From Streptomyces sp. IMTB 2501 (GTDB taxonomy: Bacteria; Actinomycetota; Actinomycetes; Streptomycetales; Streptomycetaceae): DNA of 41,993 nucleotides. The translations under genes and the position numbers were made by a program. The notes beneath the pieces are model-generated. The model did not search any database. It was not told the DNA's origin and saw nothing but the letters and a program-made list of their open reading frames with translations. The stretch lies in NCBI RefSeq assembly GCF_001953885.1, contig NZ_MQUS01000053.1, forward strand, positions 1 through 41,993, given 5' to 3'. The first letter of the stretch is position 1; each line of letters begins with the position of its first letter. This document shows positions 8,847 through 16,762 of this stretch, piece by piece.

Positions 8847-8857
8847 GAGGGCTCCTG

Positions 8858-9394
8858 TCAGTGCGTCAGGGAGAGGGCGGGCGATGCGGGGACGGCGGCG
8901 GTGTGAAGACGGCCGGCAAGGCGCCGCTTCGCACGCGTGAGGCGCATGGCGTAGGCCGCGCGGGTGCAGCCGAGGACCGTGGCCGCGTCCCGGGCGTCGA
9001 GTGCCTCCCAGACGTGCAGCGAGAGGACTTCCTGGTCGGCCGCAGTGAGTGACTGCCAGGCGGCAACGAGGTCCACCCGGCTGTCTGCCTGGGCCGTCAC
9101 GTCGACCGCCGGTTCGTGGCAGCCAGCCGCGGTGGTTTGCTGAATATGCACCACGAGTGCGGACTGCCGGCGCATGCCGCGGTCCGCGTTCCGCATCACG
9201 TTGCGTGCCGCGCCGAACAGCCATGGCCGCGGGTTCCCCGGAAGCTCGCGTCGGCGGCGCCACGCAGCGAGAAACGTCTCGCCCACGATGTCGTCGACGT
9301 TCATCGGGTGGGCGCGGCGGCGTACGAACCGCAACACGTCCTCATAGTGAGCCCGGTACACCTCCGTGAACTGGGCCTCGGTATCGATGGGCAT
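8858..9394 (-). CDS. ECF RNA polymerase sigma factor
   Basis: A 178-aa group-4 sigma factor. Region 2 (residues about 8-70) shows YRAHYEDVLRFVRRR, DDIVGETFLAAWRRR and PRPWLFGAARNV; region 4 (about 110-165) shows LTAADQEVLSLHVWE and AATVLGCTRAAYAMRLTRAK, the helix-turn-helix for the -35 element. It directs RNA polymerase to a small regulon, usually including its own operon. GGAAGGA lies 6 nt before the ATG. The downstream membrane protein is its probable signal-responsive partner. I found no convincing autoregulatory promoter of GGAAC/CGT type in the 130 bp upstream. Confidence 0.85.
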   Translation of the reverse strand: MPIDTEAQFTEVYRAHYEDVLRFVRRRAHPMNVDDIVGETFLAAWRRRRELPGNPRPWLFGAARNVMRNADRGMRRQSALVVHIQQTTAAGCHEPAVDVTAQADSRVDLVAAWQSLTAADQEVLSLHVWEALDARDAATVLGCTRAAYAMRLTRAKRRLAGRLHTAAVPASPALSLTH

Positions 9395-10023
9395 GGCTTC
9401 CTTCCGTAGCGCCTGCCCCTACATGTCCATCACCCGCACAACTGCAACAGGCCCAAGCACGCGAGTTTTCCGGACCGTATGATCTCGGAGCTGAACCATT
9501 CGATCAGCCGTTTCGTACACAAAGGTCAGCAGTGAGGACCACCTCGCGTCCCCCGGCCGACGCGGCAAGGCCAGACGCACAAGCGCAGACGCGTGCAGAA
9601 GAGGTGCCAGGTGAGCGCGGCGCGGCAGAGCGCCCGTCAGATAGCCAAGACAGGGTCACCTCTCCGCTTCCGGGCCTCGAGGTGGCAGGTGGTCGCTCTG
9701 GCCGGGCAGGAGGGTTTGCCGGGGCCTCGCCCCGCGCTCCCGCGCAGGGGAAGCGTCCCGCTGTTCCTTGCCGTCCGCGATCGCCCACACAGGGGGCGCT
9801 CGAAGCGCGTCCCGCAGCTCCCCGCTGAAGGGAACCTGTGACCGCCGGACCCCACAAAGCCCCGGGCCCGCCGTCCCAGGGCTTCTCCACGGCAGATGAA
9901 CACCACCCGGCTCAACCAGCTGGTGCACGTCCTGCCGGGAGCCGCCCCGTTTCCGGGTCGGGCACAACCATTCGCGCCCGTCACCGGCCCCGCCTCCGCT
10001 CGCGGAGCACCGCCAGGCGCCAC
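9395..10023. other. Intergenic region, no supported gene
   Basis: About 630 bp without a gene I can support. Open frames on both strands are long only because the DNA is GC-rich; they lack ribosome sites and recognisable sequence. The sigma-factor promoter should lie in the first 130 bp. Confidence 0.5.
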
Positions 10024-10150
10024 CATGACCACCATGAGCAGAGGTGCCCACCGCGCCCCCGCCAGGCGGGGCCCGGTCGCCGATCCCCTGATCCTCGGCC
10101 TCGTCGTCGCCGGGTTCCTCGTGGTGACGATGATCCTCGCAGCCAGATGA
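10024..10150 (+). CDS. Possible small single-pass membrane protein
   Basis: A 41-residue frame: a basic N-terminus (MTTMSRGAHRAPARRG), then one hydrophobic helix (PLILGLVVAGFLVVTMILAA) and a terminal Arg. The topology is sensible for a small membrane protein. The nearest GGAG is too far upstream to be a convincing ribosome site, so this is only a candidate. Nothing nearby suggests a partner. Confidence 0.3.
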
Positions 10151-10297
10151 CCCCGCCAAGACGAGATCTTCGACTACGGCGTCGGCTGACGCCCCGCAAC
10201 CGTCCTTCGTTCCAGACTGGAGTTCCAGACTGGGTTTGCCGGACCGGTTCCGGATGAGACGTGCGGAGAGGTACGGCTTCGGCGAACGGGGAGCGTT

Positions 10298-11323
10298 ATG
10301 ACGAACAGAATGACGATGCGGGCGTGGGTCGTGGACCGGCCCCGGCCCATAGAGGAAGATCCCCTCCGGTTGGTCGAAAAGCCCGTTCCGGTGCCCGAGG
10401 ACGATGAGCTGCTGGTGCGCGTGCGCGCGTGCGGGGTGTGCCGCACGGACCTGCACGTCATCGAGGGTGACCTGCCGGTGCACCGTCCCGGGGTCACGCC
10501 GGGTCACGAGGTGGTCGGCGTGGTCGAGGGCTTCGGGGCCGCGGTGCGGGACTTCACGGTCGGCGAGCGCGTGGGAGTGGCCTGGCTGCGTCGCACCGAC
10601 GGAAACTGTACGTACTGCCGGCGGAGGTCCGAGAATCTGTGCCCGGCCTCGCTCTACACGGGCTGGGACGCCGACGGCGGTTACGCCGAGTACACGACGG
10701 TGCCGGCCGCCTTCGCGCACCGGCTGCCCGGCGAACTCGACGACATTGCCCTCGCCCCGATGCTGTGCGCGGGCATCATCGGCTATCGCGCGCTGCGCCG
10801 GGCGTTGCTGCCGCCGGGCGGGCGTCTGGGGCTGTACGGCTTCGGGGGCAGCGCCCACCTGTGTGCGCAGGTCGCGATCGCCGAGGGTGCCACCGTGCAC
10901 GTCATGACACGAGGTGTGGCCGCCCGGCGACTGGCTCTGGAACTGGGCGCTGCCTCGGCGCGGGGCGCCTACGACGTGCCGCCCGAGCCGCTGGACAGCG
11001 CGATCCTCTTTGCCCCCGTCGGTGACCTGGTACCCGTCGCGCTGCGGGCCCTGGAGCGTGGCGGCGTGCTGGCCATCGCCGGCATCCACCTGAGCGACAC
11101 GCCGCCGTTGCACTACGAGAGCGACCTCTTCTACGAGAAGGAATTGCGCAGCGTCACCGCCAACACCCGTGAGGACGCACGGGAGTTCCTGGCCCTGGCC
11201 GCGCGGCACGGGGTGCACGCGACTACGCACGCCTATCCGCTCTCGCAGGCCGACCAGGCGCTCACAGCTCTCAAGGCGGGACGGTTCGACGGAGCGGCTG
11301 TACTCGTGAACGACTTGCCCTGA
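10298..11323 (+). CDS. Zinc-dependent alcohol dehydrogenase family protein
   Basis: A 341-aa medium-chain dehydrogenase/reductase. Catalytic-zinc ligands: Cys45 in ACGVCRTDLH, His70-Glu71 in GHE, and the Cys of PMLCAGI. The Rossmann nucleotide site is LGLYGFGGSAHLC (glycine-rich, about residue 175). It fits the AdhA/Rv1862-type alcohol dehydrogenases that oxidise or reduce alcohols and aldehydes with NAD(P)(H). The structural-zinc lobe is unusual: the normal C-x2-C-x2-C-x7-C lobe is here D101-G-N-C104-T-Y-C107-x7-C115, so the first Cys is Asp. GGGGAG lies 4 nt before the ATG. It stands alone; a strong hairpin at 11625-11663 is the nearest downstream terminator. Confidence 0.85.
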   Translation: MTNRMTMRAWVVDRPRPIEEDPLRLVEKPVPVPEDDELLVRVRACGVCRTDLHVIEGDLPVHRPGVTPGHEVVGVVEGFGAAVRDFTVGERVGVAWLRRTDGNCTYCRRRSENLCPASLYTGWDADGGYAEYTTVPAAFAHRLPGELDDIALAPMLCAGIIGYRALRRALLPPGGRLGLYGFGGSAHLCAQVAIAEGATVHVMTRGVAARRLALELGAASARGAYDVPPEPLDSAILFAPVGDLVPVALRALERGGVLAIAGIHLSDTPPLHYESDLFYEKELRSVTANTREDAREFLALAARHGVHATTHAYPLSQADQALTALKAGRFDGAAVLVNDLP

Positions 11324-11624
11324 CCGGCCCGTGCGCCACAGCGACGTCCGCGCGTCGGCCGGCTGCGACGGCCGCCACGATGCGCTGCACCTTGTCCAGC
11401 CCGTCCAGCGCCACAAGGGTGTAGCGGATGGTGCGACAGCGACAACGGCCGCTGGAGGGTCCACGGTTACTGTGCCAATGTCCGTGGCATGCGCGGCCCT
11501 TACACCGGCACCGAGGGCGGCCGCCAGAGCGGTCAGGAATGGGCCTCCATCCTCGACTGCGGCATGGGCGGCGGCCGTCAACATGTGGGGCGAAGTGACC
11601 GGCTGAGCACCCCGAATTCGAATG
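11324..11624. other. Intergenic stretch, possible gene relic
   Basis: No complete gene. On the minus strand two different frames look coding-like: MLTAAAHAAVEDGGPFLTAL (from about 11584) and further on VALDGLDKVQRIVAAVAAGR, which would need a frame change to join. This may be a decayed gene, but I cannot name it. Confidence 0.35.
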
Positions 11625-11663
11625 CGACAGGGACCGTCGCCCGTCGGGCCACGGTCCCTGTCG
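11625..11663. terminator. Strong 13-bp hairpin, likely terminator
   Basis: CGACAGGGACCGT and ACGGTCCCTGTCG pair perfectly across a 13-nt loop that can itself fold (CCCG/GGG). There is no T-run, as is common for Streptomyces terminators. It lies between the alcohol dehydrogenase and the tRNA-like gene and could stop transcription from either side. Confidence 0.7.
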
Positions 11664-11757
11664 TACCCATCAGCAGGGCGTCAGGGGCACGTCAGGCCGA
11701 CCTGGCACCGTAGTACTCGTGAACGGCACCGCGGGAAACCGCGAGAGCCGGGAACGA

Positions 11758-11852
11758 GGAGAGGTGCCCGGAGTGGTTGATCGGGGACCCAGGGCAGCTG
11801 CCCAGAGTCGGACCCCCAAAGGTCCACGCAGGTTCGAATCCTGCCCTCTCCG
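11758..11852 (+). tRNA. tRNA-Ser-like gene with aberrant anticodon arm
   Basis: The 95-nt sequence has the acceptor stem GGAGAGG/CCTCTCC, a D-arm CCCG...CGGG with GTGGTTGAT in the loop, and a long variable arm GGACC-cccaaa-GGTCC typical of class II (Ser/Leu) tRNAs. The T-arm is perfect: GCAGG-TTCGAAT-CCTGC. CCA is not encoded. The anticodon region does not fold normally: it centres on the palindrome GGGCAGCTGCCC, and the best arm is CAGGG/CCCAG with a six-base loop CAGCTG and no U33. GCT, a Ser anticodon, lies in that loop. It may be a tRNA-Ser(GCT) relative, a pseudo-tRNA, or a tRNA-derived attachment site. Confidence 0.6.
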
Positions 11853-12333
11853 CAACGGGGGCCAGACGCCTACCTGGGGCTATCCGGTCGCGAAGTCCTG
11901 GGCCCACCAAGGGCCGCCGCCCTGGTGCCTGCCCACCAACCAGGCCGCCCCGGGGGGATCGACTCCCGGAGCGGCCCACCGCGTTCTACCGGCGGCGCCG
12001 ACGCGACACACAGTGCGAACCACCCGCCCGGACCCGCAGACAATACGAAATCCCGCACCGATCACAACATTGCGAGACGATCACTGAACTCGCACGTCAG
12101 GACCTCTCCAGCCACCACAGCCCCACGAAAACGCCAGTTCAAAGACTCACCGCACCACAGTCACGAATCCTGAAACGATCACTAGCCCCCAGATCAACGC
12201 TTCACCCATCCAGTGATCGTTCACGGATTTGTCAAAGTTCTCGAAGTACTTCACGGACAGGCCGAGCGTGCGGCGGGCCAACGAACCGCGGCCCTCTGGG
12301 ATGCGTCGACGCCCGCGCCGCGGCAGGCCCCTT
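11853..12333. other. Intergenic region after the tRNA-like gene
   Basis: About 480 bp with no supported gene. ACGATCACT occurs at about 12077 and 12176, with a related CAGTGATCGT near 12210. No integrase or attachment repeat of the tRNA 3' end (GGTTCGAATCC) is seen here. Confidence 0.45.
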
Positions 12334-12543
12334 TCAGGCCCTGTTGACCGTCACGTTCTCGGCATGAGGACCCTTGGGCCCCCGGGCGAGGTCGTACGTG
12401 ACGCGGTCGTTCTCGTGCAGTTCCTTGAAGCCACGCGTCTGGATGGCGGAGAAATGGACGAACAGGTCCGGCCCGCCGCCGTCCTGCGTGATGAAACCGA
12501 AGCCCTTGTCCACGTTGAACCACTTCACCGTGCCAGTGGCCAT
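12334..12543 (-). CDS. Cold-shock protein, CspA family
   Basis: A 69-aa single cold-shock domain. RNA-binding motifs are RNP1 (KGFGFITQ) and RNP2 (LFVHFSAI), followed by the usual DRVTYDLARGPKGPHAENV tail. It binds single-stranded nucleic acid and acts as an RNA chaperone. The ribosome site is excellent (AGGAGGAG, 6 nt before ATG). About 90 bp of leader separate it from AT-richer sequence near 12630-12650 that may hold the promoter (TAGTAC region). Confidence 0.92.
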   Translation of the reverse strand: MATGTVKWFNVDKGFGFITQDGGGPDLFVHFSAIQTRGFKELHENDRVTYDLARGPKGPHAENVTVNRA

Positions 12544-12785
12544 GCTGCTCTCCTCCTACGCCGGGGCACCACACCGCAGGGACGGGACCGTTCACCCCGA
12601 CCACTCCCAGTCGATATCACGGAGAGTACTAGATTGATAGCGCATTGCGCTCAGCCTCGGTCCTCGCTTCGTACACCGAGTTGCGGGCGTCATGTGTCGA
12701 TGAGCCTTTGTTTTGGCGCTACTTGGGGCTTGCGATGGGACGGTGAGGCGCGTTCTCCCGCTGGGGGCCTCATGGGCCGTCACTC

Positions 12786-13124
12786 TTAGATGTGGCGCAG
12801 CGCCCAGCACGCCCAGACGATGACGGCCACTGCCGTCACGATGGCCACCGTGCCAAGGGTGATCCCGGCCCGCGCCCGGATGCGACTGGCTCCCTCGCCG
12901 CCGTGCGTGCGTCGCAGGGCGATGCCTCCTGAGACAACCGCCCAGATCCCCAGGGGCAGGATGAACAAGAGAGGGGGGAAGCGGAGCTGGTTCGGAACGG
13001 ACGCTGGAAGCAGGGGACAGCCGATCAGCGCGACAGCAATGGTGCCCAGCATGAGTGACCCCGCGCCCGTCGACCGCGGGATCGCCTCTTCTTCGAACGG
13101 ATCGATCTGCTGTGCGGAACTCAT
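12786..13124 (-). CDS. DUF4190-like membrane protein
   Basis: A 112-aa protein with a short cytoplasmic N-terminus (IDPFEEEAIPRS) and three hydrophobic segments: about residues 23-42 (LMLGTIAVALIGCPLLP), 50-70 (PLLFILPLGIWAVVSGGIAL) and 88-108 (ITLGTVAIVTAVAVIVWACW). The RRTHGGEGASRIRARAG loop between helices two and three resembles DUF4190 proteins, small Actinobacterial membrane proteins of unknown role. No strong ribosome site precedes the ATG. It stands alone. Confidence 0.65.
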   Translation of the reverse strand: MSSAQQIDPFEEEAIPRSTGAGSLMLGTIAVALIGCPLLPASVPNQLRFPPLLFILPLGIWAVVSGGIALRRTHGGEGASRIRARAGITLGTVAIVTAVAVIVWACWALRHI

Positions 13125-13201
13125 GGTCCGAAGGCTAGACGGTAGACGGTGTGTTCCGCCTGGGTGCAGCTACCTAGATGAACGTGAGTAGCCCGCACCG
13201 G

Positions 13202-13483
13202 AGTCGGCCCTGGCCGCGGCGCAGGATCCCCGGGGATCTCGTGAAGTTCATCGAGGGCCTGGCACTGCGCAAACCCCCGGTCCCGGTGACTGCCATCCGC
13301 CGTCAGGCGGTCAGCGTCGCGGCGGCGCATGGCTAGCCGGCCCCCGGGTACGGGATCGTCGCCGCCCTGGACCCGGGGCTCGTGGTGATGGCGCATTCCG
13401 GCGCCAAGCGCTGCCGGGAGGTGTACGAGCTGGTGTACCGGCGCGAGGCGAAGGCCCCCAACGAGATCTGACAGGCCGACCAC
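13202..13483 (+). pseudogene. Mu/IS481-type transposase fragment with two Trp-to-stop changes
   Basis: The frame reads IPGDLVKFIEGLALRKPPVP, then VAAAHG-stop-PAPGYG, then IVAALDPGLVVMAHSGAKRC and EAKAPNEI-stop-QADH. This follows a Streptomyces integrase-core transposase family in which the two stop positions are tryptophans (GWPAPSY and NEIWQADH). Both stops, TAG at 13334 and TGA at 13469, are one step from TGG. The catalytic core after QADH is missing, so the gene is dead. Confidence 0.65.
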
Positions 13484-13506
13484 CGCGTGGCCCGCCCTGA
13501 GGAACC

Positions 13507-13531
13507 AAGGTGCCCTGCGTCAGGGCACCTT
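13507..13531 (-). terminator. Terminator hairpin after the protease gene
   Basis: AAGGTGCCCTG and CAGGGCACCTT form a perfect 11-bp stem with a 3-nt loop, 35 bp beyond the stop of the protease 13566-14522. Confidence 0.75.
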
Positions 13532-13565
13532 CGGTCAGGGCGCCTGCCGTCACGCGCCCGTGCCG

Positions 13566-14522
13566 TCAGGAGACCTGCGCCTTGTCGTACAGCGCCTTCG
13601 CCTCGTCGCCGAAGTACGGTCCGAACATCCGGTCCGGCAGGAAGGCGTAACCGAAGCTGTTCACCGAGACCTGAAGGCCGGTGCCGGCCGTCTCGCTGAA
13701 GCCGGTGAACCAGGGGCCGCCGCTGGAGCCGCCCGTCATGTTGCAGCCCAGGCTGTGGTCCCTCGAGAACAGGAAGTCCTTCGAGCTGTTGCCGCTGCAG
13801 TAGATCAGCTTCGTGCCGTCGTACGGCGACGCCGCCGGGAAGCCGAAGTCGTACATCTGCTTGTTGTAGCCGCCGTTGAACTGGATGCCCTGTCCACCCG
13901 TCACCGAGGTCAGCTTCTGGCCATTAAGTGGGGCGACGACCGCCGCGCCGACGTCGTAGTTGATGTCCTCGCTCGCCTCCCACTGCGGTGTGGTGAGCGT
14001 CCTGGACGCGGTCCACTGGCCGTACGGTGCCTGGCCGTTGTTGTACGCGGGCACGAAGACCCAGTTGGTGTGCCAGCTGCCCTGGTACTTGACGCAGTGC
14101 CCGGCCGTGATGATCGTGCTGGAGTTCTGGCTGGTCACAGCGTTGCCTGAACACGACGCCGTACGGCCCTGGAAGGTGAAGAACACCCGGCCGGAGGTCT
14201 TCACCACAGCGCCGCCACCCGTCCAGGGGCCCCCGGCCTGCGGGAACGCGGTGGGGGCGATGGTCGTCGCCTTCCTGCCGGGCTTCGGGGCCTTGAGGGT
14301 CTTCGCCGCACTCGGAGTGAGCAGCAGATCGAGCGGGGTGGCGCCTCGCATCCGGTCCGCGGTCCAGAAGGTTCCGGCCTTCTGCTGCTCGGCGGCCGAG
14401 GGGCTGTGAGCCGAAACGGGTTCCAGGGCGGCCGCGTTGGCTGCGGTGGCGGCCGACAGCCCGCCCGTGAGCAGGGCTCCGACGGCCAACAGGATGCCCG
14501 CGGCAGTGCGATGGCGTCTCAC
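13566..14522 (-). CDS. Secreted trypsin-like serine protease (V8/glutamyl endopeptidase-like)
   Basis: A 318-aa preproprotein. Signal peptide VRRHRTAAGILLAVGALLTG...ANAAA (residues 1-about 33), then a pro-region of about 75 residues, then an S1 domain. His is in TIITAGHCV, Asp in EDINYDVGAAVV and Ser in MTGGSSGGPWF. Cysteine pairs TASCSGN/AGHC and LIYCSGN/LGCNMTG fit the V8-like group. The start is GTG 14522 with AAGGAG 6 nt upstream; the open frame reaching 14615 has no ribosome site, and an ATG two bases upstream is out of frame. A strong terminator follows. It probably degrades extracellular protein. Confidence 0.87.
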   Translation of the reverse strand: MRRHRTAAGILLAVGALLTGGLSAATAANAAALEPVSAHSPSAAEQQKAGTFWTADRMRGATPLDLLLTPSAAKTLKAPKPGRKATTIAPTAFPQAGGPWTGGGAVVKTSGRVFFTFQGRTASCSGNAVTSQNSSTIITAGHCVKYQGSWHTNWVFVPAYNNGQAPYGQWTASRTLTTPQWEASEDINYDVGAAVVAPLNGQKLTSVTGGQGIQFNGGYNKQMYDFGFPAASPYDGTKLIYCSGNSSKDFLFSRDHSLGCNMTGGSSGGPWFTGFSETAGTGLQVSVNSFGYAFLPDRMFGPYFGDEAKALYDKAQVS

Positions 14523-14760
14523 GCATGTCTCCTTCTGCCGTGCCCGGCCAGGGTGGTACCGGGGCAGGTGGGGATGAGAACGGTGCGGATCGACGTGCGT
14601 GAGGCAGCGTGCCACGAAGGAACAGGTTCTGTCAGGAGCGCGTCAGGTCATTACGTGCGCGACGTCGCCTCCACGCGCGGGGTTTGCCCCTCGCACGCGC
14701 GGGTTCGTCCTTCGCGCGCGGCTTCACCCTCTGGGCGTGGACGCGGGCAGCGGGAACCGG

Positions 14761-15204
14761 ATGGGGCTAGGCGTGCTGGCGCAGTACCGGATGGCCACCA
14801 CTGAGCAGATGCACCGGGTGACCGCCCCCGAGGTGCGTATCGAGCAGACCCGGCGGCGGCTGGCCCGGCTGCGCGTGGAGGGGCTGGTCGACCGCATCAC
14901 GCTGCCGCACGCCGGGCGGACCCGGGTGTGGTTCCCCACCCTGTACGGCGCGCAGCTCGCCTGTGAGTGGCCCGCGCTGTGCGGGCGCCGGCCCTCCAGG
15001 ACCGTGTCCGATCCGACCGCCGTGCGGCTGAAGGCCAGCCACACGCTGATCGTGACTGAGACTGCGCCCGTCTTCCTCGAGGACGCCCGCCGTCGCGGCG
15101 AGGTGTGCCAGCCGCTGGACTGGACCCCTGAAGTCCACCATCGGTCGATCACTCGGGAAGGTACGCCGTTCGCGTGCTCCCGGAGCTCGATCCACAGGTC
15201 TTGA
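14761..15204 (+). pseudogene. Replication-relaxation (plasmid-type) protein, C-terminally truncated
   Basis: From ATG 14761 the frame reads MGLGVLAQYRMATTEQMHRV, then IEQTRRRLARLRVEGLVDRI and TRVWFPTLYGAQLACEWPAL, the winged-helix start of Streptomyces 'replication-relaxation' proteins found on plasmids and integrative elements. After DWTPEVHHRSITREG the homology stops and about a dozen unrelated residues precede the stop. The real family continues with a conserved PDALLYYRR domain that is missing here. It is a relic of an integrated conjugative element or plasmid. Confidence 0.65.
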
Positions 15205-15461
15205 GCATGGCTCGTCCTCCGGCTTCACGATTTGATCACCGACCTGCCCGTCGAGATCCTTGGGCGGCTGTGCTCCGACGGTGTCATGCGTCGACCGACA
15301 CCGCTGCGGGTCTACGTCCCCACGGGCGGACGACCGCCCAAACACGGCGGCGAGTTCGTCTTCGCCTTCATCTGTCCTGGGCTGTCCTGGCAGCGCTGCG
15401 CGCCATCGCGAGCGGGCTGGAGACCGACGTGCTCGTGCAGTTTCGGCGAAAGATCGTATAA
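15205..15461 (+). pseudogene. IS701-like transposase fragment
   Basis: One frame reads DLITDLPVEILGRLCSDGVM, then RRPTP and PTGGRPPKHGGEFVFA, matching an internal stretch of an IS701-type transposase family common in Streptomyces (GRLRSDRVMRR..., then GGRPPKHG-EFRF). The catalytic regions on either side are absent. In another frame the following 90 bp read LSWAVLAALRAIASGLETDV, another relic I cannot place. Confidence 0.5.
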
Positions 15462-15532
15462 GCGGGTTGGCTGGGGGCTACAGTCCGCTGCATGCCGATG
15501 GAGTGTCAGACAGGCGTGTCAGACTCACCGCC

Positions 15533-16177
15533 ATGAAGATCACTGAGGCGATCCACGAAGTCCTGAAGGCCAACTACGAGCCGCTGTGGGCGGCCGACGA
15601 ATCGAGCGCTGCTGACCAGGCGGGCTACCAGGGCGAATTCATCCTGGCCGGGCAGCTCCGGGTGCACGGCGACCTCGCGATGTGCGGGCTCGGCGCCCCG
15701 GAGTATTTCACCTTCGACGACATCGCTCACGGCCTGCACGACGTTTACCTGGCCTACGACTGGGACGAGGAGCTGGGCGCTTACGTCACGGCGGTGGCCC
15801 TGGTCGTCGACGGAACCAGGCCGGAGGCGCTGCTGAGCGCGAGTTGGGAGGACGAGGCGGACGACGTCAACTGCCTCAGCGATGGCGCCTCGGCGATCTA
15901 CTCCAGCACCCCGGACAGCTGGGGCATCGCCGGTGCCCTCAACCTGACCGCCGGCGAGCCCGGGTACGCGGACGCGATGGCCCGGGTCGGGGCCGAGTTC
16001 GCGGCCCAGCTGGCCGCCGGTTCCCGGACCCCGCTGCTCGACGTGGTCGTCAACCCGTCCAACGGCGCCAATACGCTCGTCTTCCCCACCACAGATACCA
16101 ACTCGAACAGCATCCTGATCGGCCGCGACGAGAGCGGGACGGGCGTCGGGATCATCTGGTCCGACTTCGAAGGCTGA
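15533..16177 (+). CDS. Hypothetical acidic cytoplasmic protein
   Basis: A 214-aa acidic protein (MKITEAIHEVLKANYEPLWA, then DYDWDEELGAYVTAVALVVD-type segments) with an even alpha/beta pattern and no membrane or signal segment. Near the C-terminus FPTTDTNSNSILIGRDESGT is Ser/Thr/Asn rich. Codon use is strongly typical, so the gene is real, but I do not recognise the family. The ATG at 15533 was chosen because clear coding character begins there; no Shine-Dalgarno sequence precedes it, so translation may be leaderless or start slightly upstream. It is followed by overlapping hairpins at 16205-16247. Confidence 0.6.
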   Translation: MKITEAIHEVLKANYEPLWAADESSAADQAGYQGEFILAGQLRVHGDLAMCGLGAPEYFTFDDIAHGLHDVYLAYDWDEELGAYVTAVALVVDGTRPEALLSASWEDEADDVNCLSDGASAIYSSTPDSWGIAGALNLTAGEPGYADAMARVGAEFAAQLAAGSRTPLLDVVVNPSNGANTLVFPTTDTNSNSILIGRDESGTGVGIIWSDFEG

Positions 16178-16204
16178 ACCCTTTTGCTTGCTGCGCTCGG
16201 CCTG

Positions 16205-16247
16205 AGCAAGCGTTCGCTGAACGCTTGCTGTGACTGTTCAGCGAACG
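16205..16247. terminator. Two overlapping alternative hairpins
   Basis: AGCAAGCGTTC-gct-GAACGCTTGCT (16205-16229) is a perfect 11-bp stem with a triloop. Its right part also pairs with a second partner: GTTCGCTGAAC (16212-16222) with GTTCAGCGAAC (16236-16246), extended by a C-G pair outside. The two folds exclude each other. The first lies 28 bp after the stop of the hypothetical gene and is probably its terminator. Confidence 0.6.
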
Positions 16248-16386
16248 GAACTGTTGGTGCGGGGACAAGCTCACCGAGAACCAGCGGGCCGCGCTCGCGG
16301 AACTGGGGGTGGGGTGGGCGTGAGGCGCGGATCTTGAGTGCAGCGGATGTGACCGGGCGGGCGGCGTTTTTTTGCGCCGCCCGGTG

Positions 16387-16575
16387 TCACTTCCTCCACG
16401 ATCCCTGGGGGTCGCGCTCTGGCATGTGGCTCGGGTGTTGGAGCCGGCCCGTCGCTGCGTGGGCCAGCCATCTGGCCCACCTGTCGATGAACTCGATGAC
16501 GAGGGGTGTGAAGGGCCACGCCACTTGGTTTGAGCCCAGTCCTGGGGCGATTGCCGCACGTCCAGTTCCCTCGCG
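16387..16575 (-). pseudogene. C-terminal gene fragment, family unknown
   Basis: A minus-strand frame bounded upstream by TGA (16576-16578) reads AIAPGLGSNQVAWPFTPLVI, then EFIDRWARWLAHAATGRLQH and ends DPQGSWRK. The amphipathic, Trp-rich composition and G/C third positions mark it as real coding sequence. Its upstream part has been lost or frameshifted: nearby YEDFLYDARELDV in another frame may belong to the same gene. No function can be given. Confidence 0.45.
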
Positions 16576-16762
16576 TCATACAGGAAGTCTTCGTACCGGG
16601 CACCGTCAGGAGTCTCTCCGGTCGGTTCCGTGGCGAGGCCGACCGATGAGGCCCCCGCCTGTGTCAGCCGTGGGTCAGCATGCGTCGGGGAGTTCTTGGG
16701 TCTGCTGCAGGGTCGGGTGACAGGTTTGACCTGCCCCACAGTTTGGGTTCCAGCTGCGGTGG

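Noticed and set aside
8037..9263. A longer start for the membrane regulator, overlapping the sigma factor
   Set aside because: The upstream part is Arg/Pro-rich shadow of the sigma gene; ATG 8846 has an AGGAG site.
9656..11584. A 642-residue open frame on the minus strand
   Set aside because: It is antisense to the alcohol dehydrogenase over most of its length and has no family motif; long antisense frames are expected in GC-rich DNA.
13924..14526. An ATG overlapping the protease start in another frame
   Set aside because: It encodes a Gly/Arg-rich shadow of the protease; the GTG at 14522 opens the signal peptide.
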